Assembly (NCBI GenBank): GCA_035280505.1
Contig: DATEFT010000793.1
Span: 1 to 14,808 of the forward strand
Reading direction: 5' to 3'
Source of the DNA: JAKEHZ01 sp035280505
GTDB lineage: Bacteria > Acidobacteriota > Blastocatellia > RBC074
DNA: 14,808 nucleotides
Each line of letters starts with the position of its first letter. The stretch's first letter is position 1. Shown one piece after another: positions 6,970-14,065 of the stretch. The notes below the pieces were generated by a model, which did no database searches, was not told where the DNA came from, and saw only the letters and a program-made list of their open reading frames with translations. The position numbers and the translations under genes are program-made.

Positions 6970-8661
6970 TCAACCCGCATCCGCCGACTTCAAGGCCTGT
7001 TCGCGCACGGCGGAGAGCGTCGTCGCGGGAGTGATTGCTTCGGGATCTATTCGCAACTCTATCAATGCCGGTCGACCGGAAAGAGTGGCACGTTCGAAGG
7101 CCGGAGCGAAATCGTCAGTGGCATCGACGCATTCGCCGTGGCCGCCGAAGGCGCGGGCATAAGCGGCGAAATCCGGATTCTTCAAGTCGGTGCCGAAGAC
7201 CCGGGTCGGATACGTTCGCTCCTGTTGCATGCGGATCGTCCCATAGAGACCGTTATTGACGACCAGCACGATGACGGCGGCGTCGTACTGCACAGCCGTC
7301 GCCAGTTCCTGCCCATTCATCAGGAAATCGCCATCGCCGCAGATCGCCACCACCGTTCGGTCGGGCTCGGCCAGCTTGGCGGCCACTCCGGCCGGATAGC
7401 CGTAACCCATCGAGCCGTTGGTGGGGCCAAGCTGGGTCCGAAATCCCTTGTATTGGAAATGGCGATGCAGCCAATTCGTGAAATTTCCCGCCCCACAGGT
7501 GATGATGGCGTCTTCGGGAAGCGTGGCGCTCAGCCAGCGGATTACCTGGCCGTACTGCAGGTTGCCGGGCATCAACTGCGGCTGAATCCACTCCAGATAT
7601 TCGGCATGTGCGGCGCCGGTCCGTTCTCTCCATTCCTCATGCTTCAGGCTCACCCCTGCGAGCGCTTCGACCATCTGCGGATATCCGGAGTTGATCGGCA
7701 ACGTCGGCCGGTAGAGGCGGCCGAGTTCTTCGGTTCCGGCATGCGCATGAATCAGGGTCTGCGATGGTTGCGGCGATTCCAGCAGCGCATATCCACCGGT
7801 AGTCATTTGTCCAAGCCGGGCGCCGATCACGAGCAGGAGATCGGCCTCCTTAACGCGTCGTGCGAGTTTGGGGTTGATCCCGAGGCCGAGATCGCCGGCA
7901 TAGCTCGGGCTCCGATTGTCGAACAGGTCCTGACAACGGAAAGACGTCGCGACCGGCAGTCCGCACGCTTCGGCCCACAACTGCAGGCGCCGGCAGGTCT
8001 CGCGGTCCCAACCGCTGCCGCCGACAATCACGAACGGACGCCGCGCTCGATCGAGAAGATCCGCCAATCTGGCGATGTCCGAGGTCGAAGGGGCCGGCCG
8101 CACCACTTGGTACCTGGCGACATCGGATACCGCCGCCATTGAAAACAACATGTCGTTGGGCAACGCCAGCACCACCGGACCGGGGCGTCCCGAGGTCGCG
8201 GTGTGGAAGGCGCGGCTGACGTATTCAGGGATCCGCTCGGCACGGTCGATTTGGGATACCCACTTGGTCATGGGGCCGTACATGTGCCGGTAGTCGAGTT
8301 CCTGAAATGCCTCACGCTCGACGAAATCGTTACTGACCTGACCGACGAGCACGATCATCGGCGTCGAATCCTGAAAACCGGTGTGCACGCCCACCGCGCC
8401 GTTGGTCGCTCCCGGCCCCCGCGACACCAGCAGTACTCCGGGTTCGCCGGTGAGCTTGCCGTAGGCTTCGGCCATGTAGGAAGCGCCGCCCTCCTGCCGA
8501 CAGGTCACGAACGAAATCCGGTCGCGCACGTCAAACAGGCCATCCAGCAACGGTAAGTAGCTCTCTCCGGGTACTCCAAACGCCATCTTCACGCCCTGCG
8601 CGACCAGCGCATCGGCCAGGATCTTCCCGCCGCAACGCGCCTTCACCTCAGTTTCATTCAT
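6970..8661 (-). CDS. Thiamine-diphosphate-dependent enzyme, acetolactate-synthase-like
   Basis: 563 aa, with the three-domain plan of the pyruvate oxidase/acetolactate synthase class, which decarboxylates 2-keto acids and transfers the fragment. Visible landmarks: FGVPGESYLPLLD (28-40); the cofactor-activating glutamate E57 in CRQEGGASYMAEAYG; SRGPGATNGAVG (80-91); the central domain PFVIVGGSG (209-217); and the metal/ThDP motif starting G442-D-G444 and ending at N469-N470, with the usual ~27-residue spacing. It resembles generic 'thiamine pyrophosphate-binding' proteins more than a dedicated branched-chain IlvB, and no regulatory ilvN-like gene lies beside it; the keto-acid substrate is unknown. 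Start: the frame extends to 8769, but MNETEVKARCGGKILADAL fits the family start; GGAGG lies 14 nt upstream, longer than usual. The alternative ATG at 8682 adds seven residues. Confidence 0.88.
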   Translation of the reverse strand: MNETEVKARCGGKILADALVAQGVKMAFGVPGESYLPLLDGLFDVRDRISFVTCRQEGGASYMAEAYGKLTGEPGVLLVSRGPGATNGAVGVHTGFQDSTPMIVLVGQVSNDFVEREAFQELDYRHMYGPMTKWVSQIDRAERIPEYVSRAFHTATSGRPGPVVLALPNDMLFSMAAVSDVARYQVVRPAPSTSDIARLADLLDRARRPFVIVGGSGWDRETCRRLQLWAEACGLPVATSFRCQDLFDNRSPSYAGDLGLGINPKLARRVKEADLLLVIGARLGQMTTGGYALLESPQPSQTLIHAHAGTEELGRLYRPTLPINSGYPQMVEALAGVSLKHEEWRERTGAAHAEYLEWIQPQLMPGNLQYGQVIRWLSATLPEDAIITCGAGNFTNWLHRHFQYKGFRTQLGPTNGSMGYGYPAGVAAKLAEPDRTVVAICGDGDFLMNGQELATAVQYDAAVIVLVVNNGLYGTIRMQQERTYPTRVFGTDLKNPDFAAYARAFGGHGECVDATDDFAPAFERATLSGRPALIELRIDPEAITPATTLSAVREQALKSADAG

Positions 8662-8747
8662 GATTGAAATCCGTGCCTCCATTCGATGACCCAGACTGAA
8701 AGTGCCCTCTGACTTCCTGCTACAGCGGATGTTGCCGTCCAAATTAA

Positions 8748-9023
8748 TCGATACCGGCCGGGGACGCAACCACGATCATGGGCACGATTCGGCCCGATGC
8801 CGTCTCGCGCAGGCGCGGCGAGGCGCTCACCGGCGATCGCCCCTTCAGCGGTAAGACGCTGCCGGAGTACCTGCAAGCCATCCTGCACCATCCTTATTGT
8901 CTGCCGGATGACCGGGTCTTCAGCCGGATCGCGCAAAAATGCCTGGCCCCCGACCTGCGTGATCGTTATCAAACGGTGCTGCAACTTCGTCAGGAATTAC
9001 TGCTGCATGCCTCAAGCCGGTAA
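8748..9023 (+). pseudogene. C-terminal remnant of a Ser/Thr protein kinase
   Basis: The open stretch encodes only the end of a Hanks-type kinase domain. IMGTIR just before and inside the start at 8778 resembles the activation-segment element that normally continues YMSPEQARG. Here the next bases still encode a shifted AQAR in another frame (around 8806-8821), pointing to a frameshift plus a deletion. Then follow LTGDRPFSGKTLPEYLQAIL (kinase helix G region) and RIAQKCLAPDLRDRYQT, with the subdomain XI arginine. The ATP lobe, the HRD and DFG loops and helix F are absent, and no membrane or sensor domain follows. An 81-aa protein could be read from ATG 8778 but would not be a kinase. Full-length relatives are cytoplasmic or membrane-bound signalling kinases. 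Confidence 0.7.
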
Positions 9024-9309
9024 AGACCGTGATGCTCACTAATCCCTGGGGGAGGCGGGTTGATCACCGGAATCGTTGTCATCCCTGAGGTTTAGCTCCG
9101 GTGTCATCGGCAACCTTATCAGGTGCGGCAGGAAGGCTCGGCGAAGGTTGGCGAAATTAATTAAATATCGGTGAGCCATTTCAGCACTGTTTTATGCTTT
9201 AATAGCTGAGGGGCAAAATCGATGATATATTCCGACTATGATCATGTCCCCGATGGGCACTAAATTACCTAAAGAACCTACTCCATTTATTGACGTTCAG
9301 GCCAACTGA
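9024..9309. other. Non-coding or decayed stretch between the kinase and transposase remnants
   Basis: No recognisable gene. A 46-codon frame on the minus strand (9039-9179, beginning MAHRYLINFANLRRAFLPHL) is open but matches no family I know. The minus-strand part nearest the transposase remnant (about 9180-9309) may hold more decayed transposase sequence, since scraps such as YHRFCPS look like IS630 C-terminal regions, but this is weak. The region is more AT-rich than its surroundings around 9150-9300. Confidence 0.4.
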
Positions 9310-9627
9310 TTAACGCCGAGACCGGCGTGAGGGAGATCGGACCGGCGGCTGTCGGCGCGGTGCCCAGGTCCGGGCTGGATGCGTCTGGAAACTGAAACCT
9401 GTCTCGTTCACAAAGACGATTACCGCTCGTTATTTTGATCCGCGGCTCGTGTTCTTGAAGTCATTGGACGACCGGTGCTTCATCGCGTTCACGTGCCGTT
9501 CGCAGCGTTGGGCGATCAATCGCAGAATTCTCTCCAACGTCCAACGCCCGTCTTGGTACCCGACGGTTTGAGCACCACACCGCTAGTCACGCCATACTTT
9601 TCGCCACTGCGCTGGCGTCAAGTATCG
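9310..9627 (-). mobile_element. Decayed IS630-family transposase fragment
   Basis: Reading the minus strand in one frame from 9627 gives LTPAQWRKV, then a stop, then GYQDGRWTLERILRLIAQRC, another stop, then AVIVFVNETGFSF...RTWAPRRQPPV, ending at TAA 9310. These are the winged-helix/HTH linker (GY..xRWTLxRI) and the start of the DDE catalytic core of IS630 transposases (normally IVFVDETGF and TWAPRGQTPV). The catalytic aspartate of the DE(S/T)GF motif is Asn here. About 50-60 residues normally lying between the two blocks are largely gone, and the second and third catalytic acidic regions are not found. No terminal inverted repeats or TA duplication could be identified. It is a dead insertion sequence relic. 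The plus-strand frames opposite it (9475-9666, 9684-9878) are shadows or chance. Confidence 0.72.
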
Positions 9628-10204
9628 GAACCAATATTTAGCTGGCCCGCTCGTCGGTCAATCTGATCGCTTTGGGGTAGTGAGTGAGGCTTTTTCCGCA
9701 AAGTCAAAGATGGAACGACGTACCGCGTGAATCTCATCGCGCTGGGCGCGGGGATGAGTGGGATCTTCAAATTAACAGAGCTGAAATAGAGTCGACATCG
9801 GATGTCCGGTTTTATGATTTAAAGATAGAGGCCCGGAGAGAGCCGACGTTCAGAGACCGGAAACCCGCGATGACGTGACGGTCGATTCCGGGCTGTAACG
9901 TCTGCTCCTTGTGCTATAACAGGTTTGTTCGGTCTCTCCAGGTAGGCAGTTTCGACGGAGAGATCTGCCGATCCGGCATTGCTCGGGCGGCCTGTCACTC
10001 GATCTATTTAAGCAACTGGTTTTGAACAATCCCCAACCAACCCTCTCTACTCCTTCATTTGACAGTCCGGAAAACTCCTCTTCACTCCGCCATCTAACTG
10101 TTGAACGGGTCTGTGATTCGGTCGGACGGTTCTTGCTGATTTCGATGAATCTGTAAGGTCCGGAAGCAAAGGCGTGGTTGGATGCCCCTTTTACACGCGG
10201 GTGT
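9628..10204. other. Gene-free leader region upstream of the TPR-CHAT gene
   Basis: No convincing coding sequence on either strand. It may contain decayed 5' sequence of the transposase (minus strand, about 9628-9780), but frames are broken by several stops. The remaining ~300 bp are expected to carry the promoter of the TPR-CHAT gene. Confidence 0.5.
9912..9920 (+). promoter_or_regulatory. Possible extended -10 promoter element
   Basis: TGCTATAAC matches an extended -10 box (TGnTATAAT with one mismatch). No good -35 hexamer lies 16-18 bp upstream. If used, the transcript for the TPR-CHAT gene would have a leader of about 290 nt. Weak, motif-only evidence. Confidence 0.25.
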
Positions 10205-10209
10205 GGAGG
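10205..10209 (+). promoter_or_regulatory. Ribosome binding site that sets the TPR-CHAT start
   Basis: GGAGG, 6 nt before the ATG at 10216. The earlier in-frame start at 10174 lacks such a site, so 10216 is chosen. Confidence 0.75.
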
Positions 10210-10215
10210 TGTCGG

Positions 10216-13200
10216 ATGTGTGAGATTGAAGCATTAAAGGCCACCGTCGGCGGGCGGATGACTGATCGAAATAGAGATGGCGCGGTGGCGGGCCACCCCG
10301 CGCCGCCGGGGGGCGGCCGGAATTCGGTCGGGCGTCACGCATTACAGAGAATCGGGACTCTCACGTTACACGGCCGCGACCGGGAGCTGAATCCTTTTTC
10401 GATCCGATTTTGGCTCTTCAATTTGACGGTTGGGCTGATGGTTGGGGCGGTCGTCCTTCAACCTTTATGGCGGACTTCCGGCTCTCCCGATCAAGCGGGC
10501 CGTTCGGTCTCGTCCGACCTGCTCGTCAGTCCCGCGCCGCAAGGGCGAGCCGCCGAATGCTCCGGGCTCTGGGTCGAGGAGCTGCGAGCCGAAACTGAGA
10601 AGGAGGGGTTCCCTCCCGAGGTCTGCGGGCCTTACCGCACGGCCACCAGACTGCGCGACGATGGCCGATATGATGAAGCGGTCCCATTATTCGAGGGTGT
10701 GATCGAGACCCTTCAAAGAATCATGGGGGCGGACGATCCCGTTCTTGCCGAAACCATCCACGATCTCGCCGTTCTCTATTACTACAAGGGAGACGACGCC
10801 AGGGCTGAACCGCTGTCTCGGCGGGCGCTGGCCATTCAGGAGCGAGTGCCGGAGCCGGAACATGCGCGGATTGCCGCCTCACTCAACCTCCAGGCCCTCA
10901 TCTGTTTTAATCGAGGCGAGTTCGCGAAGGCCGAACCTCTCTTTCAACGCGCGCTGGCGATCAAGGAGCGATCGCTGAAAGGCGACCATCCCAGTCTTGC
11001 TTATTACCTCAATAATCTCGCGCGGCTCTATCAGAACGGAGGCAATTATGAGAAGGCGGAGCAGCTCTATCAGCGGGCGGTGACGATTCGCGAGAACGGG
11101 CTGGCGCCGGACCATCCGCTTCTGGCCCAATCGCTCTTCGATCTCGCCAATCTCTATTATGACAGCGGCGAGAAGACGAAGGCCGAACTGCTGCATCGGC
11201 GCGCCCTGGCCATCCGGGAGCGATCGCTGGGGCCGGAGCATCAGTATGTCGCCGAGTCTCTCAGCGAACTCGCCAACCTCTATCGCGACCGGAAAGACTA
11301 TGTAAAGGCGAGAACGCTTTACCAGCGCGCCCTGGCGATCCAGAAACTGACGGAAAAACGGCACCGTCCCGTGCTGGCCATTACTCTCTTTAACCTGGCC
11401 CGTCTTTATGTGAAGACCGGCGAACCGGTTAAGGCCGAGCATCTGTTTCAACGAGCGTTGGATATTTTCGAGAACTCGCTGGGAGCCGAACATTACCGCG
11501 TCGCGGCCGTGCTCAACCATCTGGCCGCGCTTTACGCCGCGAAGGGCGAGTCGGCCCTGGCCATCAAGTGCCAGGCGCGCGCCAACGCGATCAGGGAACG
11601 CAACCTCCTGCTCAATCTCTCTACCGGATCGGAGCGGCAGAAACTGGCCTACCTCGCCACCTTCTCGAAGGAGACCGATTTCACGCTCTCATTGCAGAGC
11701 CGGGCCGCGCCGAACGACCCGCAGGCGCTGGATCTGGCATTCACCACCTTACTCCGGCGGAAGGGGCGCGGGCTGGATACCATGGCCGATACCATCGCCG
11801 CCTTGCGGCGGCACGCGACCCCGGAAGATCAGCGGCTGCTCGATCGGTTAGCCGAATCCCGCGCGCGGTTGGCCACGCTGGCGCTGAAAGATGCAGGCCC
11901 GATCAAGGAGCCTCTCTATCAGGCGCAACTCAAACCGCTCGAAGAGAAGATTGAGGAGTTGGAGTCGGCGCTCAGCGCCCGCAGTTCCAAGTTTCGCGCG
12001 GAGATCCAACCGGTGACCCTGGCCGCCGTTCAATCCGCGCTTCCCGACGACAGCGTCCTGCTCGAATTTGCGGTCTATACGCCACGGAACCTGAAGACCG
12101 GGCGGCGCAATCCGCCGCGCTATCTCGCCTATCTGCTCTCGAAATGCGGCGGCCCGAAGTGGGCGGACCTGGGTCCGGCCGCCCCGATCGATCGGATCAT
12201 CAACGCCTGGCGCGGAGCTCTGCGCAATCCGATGCGGGCCGATGTCCGGCAGTTGGGGCGGTGGGTTGACGAGCTCGTGATGCAACCTGTCAGGTTCCAG
12301 TTGAGCCAGATGCCGGGTGAGACGCGCCAATTGCTGATCGCTCCCGACGGTCTGCTCAACCTCATTCCTTTTGCCGCCCTGGTCGATCGACAAAGCCAGT
12401 ACCTGGTCGAGCGCTACACCCTGAGCTATCTGACGAGCGGGCGCGATCTGCTGCGATTACGCAGTTCGGAACCCAACCCGAATCCCGCGCTGATCGTCGC
12501 CAATCCGAGCTTCGGGCAAGTCGGGACGACTGCCCGGCCCGCTCAACTCGCCGGTAATTCATCGACCGATGACGATGGAACCGGCGGAGAGGCCGGCAAC
12601 TCGATCGCGATCTTTTTCTCCCCGCTGCTGGGAACCGAGCGCGAAGCGCAAGCGATCAGCGACCTGTTGCCGGGAGCCTCGAAGCTCCTGGGCGAAGAGG
12701 CGACCGAAGCGGCGCTCAAACAGATCCATGCGCCGAGCATCTTACATATTGCGACCCACGGTTTCTTCCTCAACGATCGGAAGACCCCGCCGCCGGAGAC
12801 ACCTGACTCTCCCGGCAAGGATCCGCTGCGCGCCTCTGAGCGCCGGCTCGGCGAGTGGGTGGCCAGAATCAAGAATCCGTTGCTACGTTCGGGATTGGCG
12901 CTGGCCGGAGCCAACGAACAGCGGAGCGGCGATCATGAGGACGGAGTGTTGACGGCGCTGGAGGCCGCCAGCCTGGATCTGTGGGGGACCAAGCTGGTCG
13001 TGCTCTCGGCTTGCGACACCGGACTGGGCGAAGTGAGGAATGGTGAAGGAGTGTATGGTCTGAGACGAGCCCTGGTCCTGGCCGGATCGGAGACTCAGGT
13101 CATGAGTCTCTGGCCCGTGATGGATGAAGAGATCCACAACTTTATGGTCGGTTACTACCGGCGATTATTGAAGGGGGAGAGGCGCAATGACGCCCTGCGG

Positions 13201-13305
13201 CAAATCCAATTGGAGATGATCAAGGGGCGGAAAACGGGCCACCCGCACTATTGGGCGAATTTTATTCAGGCCGGCGAGTGGGCCAATCTGGCCGGCCGGC
13301 GGTAA
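10216..13305 (+). CDS. Membrane-anchored TPR-CHAT (caspase-like) protein
   Basis: 1029 aa. A basic N-terminus (about 1-60) leads to one hydrophobic helix at about 62-84 (FWLFNLTVGLMVGAVVLQPL), giving a predicted N-in/C-out anchor. The next part has two cysteines (C115, C137) that could pair outside the cytoplasm. Residues about 140-465 hold eight kinesin-light-chain-like TPRs of ~42 residues (recurring LxxLAxLY, AExLxxRALAI, GxxHP), a protein-binding array. A helical linker (about 470-600) precedes the CHAT domain (about 605-1027), a caspase/separase-related cysteine protease fold. Landmarks are LLIAPDGLLNLIPFAAL (706-722), LLGTEREA (804-811), catalytic His848 in HIATHGFF, catalytic Cys933 in LVVLSACDTGLGE, and the closing LAGSETQVMSLWPVMDE. 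Both catalytic residues are present, so protease activity is plausible; the substrate is unknown. The sigma factor gene starts 150 bp downstream on the same strand. Confidence 0.92.
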   Translation: MCEIEALKATVGGRMTDRNRDGAVAGHPAPPGGGRNSVGRHALQRIGTLTLHGRDRELNPFSIRFWLFNLTVGLMVGAVVLQPLWRTSGSPDQAGRSVSSDLLVSPAPQGRAAECSGLWVEELRAETEKEGFPPEVCGPYRTATRLRDDGRYDEAVPLFEGVIETLQRIMGADDPVLAETIHDLAVLYYYKGDDARAEPLSRRALAIQERVPEPEHARIAASLNLQALICFNRGEFAKAEPLFQRALAIKERSLKGDHPSLAYYLNNLARLYQNGGNYEKAEQLYQRAVTIRENGLAPDHPLLAQSLFDLANLYYDSGEKTKAELLHRRALAIRERSLGPEHQYVAESLSELANLYRDRKDYVKARTLYQRALAIQKLTEKRHRPVLAITLFNLARLYVKTGEPVKAEHLFQRALDIFENSLGAEHYRVAAVLNHLAALYAAKGESALAIKCQARANAIRERNLLLNLSTGSERQKLAYLATFSKETDFTLSLQSRAAPNDPQALDLAFTTLLRRKGRGLDTMADTIAALRRHATPEDQRLLDRLAESRARLATLALKDAGPIKEPLYQAQLKPLEEKIEELESALSARSSKFRAEIQPVTLAAVQSALPDDSVLLEFAVYTPRNLKTGRRNPPRYLAYLLSKCGGPKWADLGPAAPIDRIINAWRGALRNPMRADVRQLGRWVDELVMQPVRFQLSQMPGETRQLLIAPDGLLNLIPFAALVDRQSQYLVERYTLSYLTSGRDLLRLRSSEPNPNPALIVANPSFGQVGTTARPAQLAGNSSTDDDGTGGEAGNSIAIFFSPLLGTEREAQAISDLLPGASKLLGEEATEAALKQIHAPSILHIATHGFFLNDRKTPPPETPDSPGKDPLRASERRLGEWVARIKNPLLRSGLALAGANEQRSGDHEDGVLTALEAASLDLWGTKLVVLSACDTGLGEVRNGEGVYGLRRALVLAGSETQVMSLWPVMDEEIHNFMVGYYRRLLKGERRNDALRQIQLEMIKGRKTGHPHYWANFIQAGEWANLAGRR

Positions 13306-13379
13306 ATGAATCGATGTTCCCACGGTTCCGCATCCGACGGGAGCATTTAATCGAAGCTGAACAGCGCAGACCGGGCTCA

Positions 13380-13412
13380 CGAACATCGCGCCAGCCGCCG
13401 CGTTCATGTTCG
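13380..13412 (+). other. Inverted repeat between the TPR-CHAT and sigma factor genes
   Basis: CGAACAT (13380-13386) pairs with ATGTTCG (13406-13412); inside, CGCG pairs with CGCG with a 3-nt bulge. No T-tract follows directly, so it is not a clear terminator. It might tune expression of the sigma factor relative to the CHAT gene. It begins 75 nt after the CHAT stop. Confidence 0.4.
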
Positions 13413-13435
13413 CTCGCCCGTCACTTTTCAATTAT

Positions 13436-13440
13436 GGAGG
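13436..13440 (+). promoter_or_regulatory. Ribosome binding site of the sigma factor gene
   Basis: GGAGG is 15 nt before ATG 13456 but 9 nt before an in-frame CTG at 13450. The spacing fits the CTG better; an in-frame TAG at 13444 rules out anything earlier. The choice changes the protein by two residues only. Confidence 0.5.
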
Positions 13441-13455
13441 CCATAGTCTCTGAAA

Positions 13456-14001
13456 ATGAAGACTCAGGATTTGAGCGAAGAGGCATTTTTTCATTTACTC
13501 GCCCGTCTCGGCTCCGATCCAGGGAGGGCCGGAGAAGCATACGAAAGGCTGCGGGCCAGTCTTCACTTCTTCTTTCAGCGAAGAGGATGCCGAATTCCGG
13601 ATGAATTGGTGGACGAGACCATCAACCGCATCGCTCATAAGATCGCCATGGGTCATGGAATCGAAGATCTCATCAAATTCTCCCATGGCGTGGCGAGGTT
13701 GGTCTTGATGGAACACTGGAACGATCCCGGAAGAGAATGGGAGCAACTGGACGATCAATTCCTGTCATCGGAAGAGGACCCGGAATTCGATGATCCTGAG
13801 CTGACGTGCATGCAGAAATGTTTGCAATCCCTCTCTCCTGAAGACCAGTATCTGATTGTGCAGAACTTCACCCTGGATAAGCGCGGCAAGGAAGAGCTGG
13901 CCAGGGCACAGGGGCTGTCGATCAATGCCTTCCGGCTCAGAGTCTTTCGCATCAAAACGAAGCTTTACGAGTGCCGCAGAAGGTGTGCGCGTAAGCGATA
14001 G
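13456..14001 (+). CDS. ECF-like RNA polymerase sigma factor
   Basis: 181 aa, the usual size of compact ECF sigma factors, which direct RNA polymerase to a small set of promoters when released from an inhibitor. Residues about 26-90 form a region-2-like helical part (AYERLRASLHFFFQRRG, DELVDETINRIAHKI, IKFSHGVARLVLMEHW). A short acidic linker (about 98-115, SSEEDPEFDDPE) follows. Residues about 118-172 form region 4 with a helix-turn-helix (CLQSLSPEDQYLIVQNF, then GKEELARAQGLSINAFRLRV and FRIKTKLYEC). The region 2 motif is divergent, as in the ECF-like sigma proteins that I associate with Acidobacteriota. It lies between the TPR-CHAT gene (150 bp upstream) and the anti-sigma-like gene (64 bp downstream), so the latter is its likely inhibitor. 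Either ATG 13456 or CTG 13450 may be the start. Confidence 0.85.
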   Translation: MKTQDLSEEAFFHLLARLGSDPGRAGEAYERLRASLHFFFQRRGCRIPDELVDETINRIAHKIAMGHGIEDLIKFSHGVARLVLMEHWNDPGREWEQLDDQFLSSEEDPEFDDPELTCMQKCLQSLSPEDQYLIVQNFTLDKRGKEELARAQGLSINAFRLRVFRIKTKLYECRRRCARKR

Positions 14002-14065
14002 GCGCGAATGAACAAAGGCCTGACCGATCGAGTTGGGCCGCGGAACCAAATAACCATAGGATCTG

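Noticed and set aside
7138..8142. 334-codon plus-strand frame
   Set aside because: It is the shadow of the thiamine-diphosphate enzyme, whose cofactor motifs are intact on the other strand.
9061..9110. Possible hairpin or terminator after the kinase remnant (CACCGGA ... TCCGGTG)
   Set aside because: Arms are only 7 bp with a long loop and no T-tract; not enough to call.
9039..9179. 46-codon minus-strand frame beginning MAHRYLINF
   Set aside because: It is open but short, with no family match I recognise and no clear ribosome site; it lies in decayed sequence.
9475..9878. Two plus-strand frames of 63 and 64 codons
   Set aside because: The first is antisense to the transposase remnant and the second lies in the decayed flank; neither has a ribosome site or recognisable motif.
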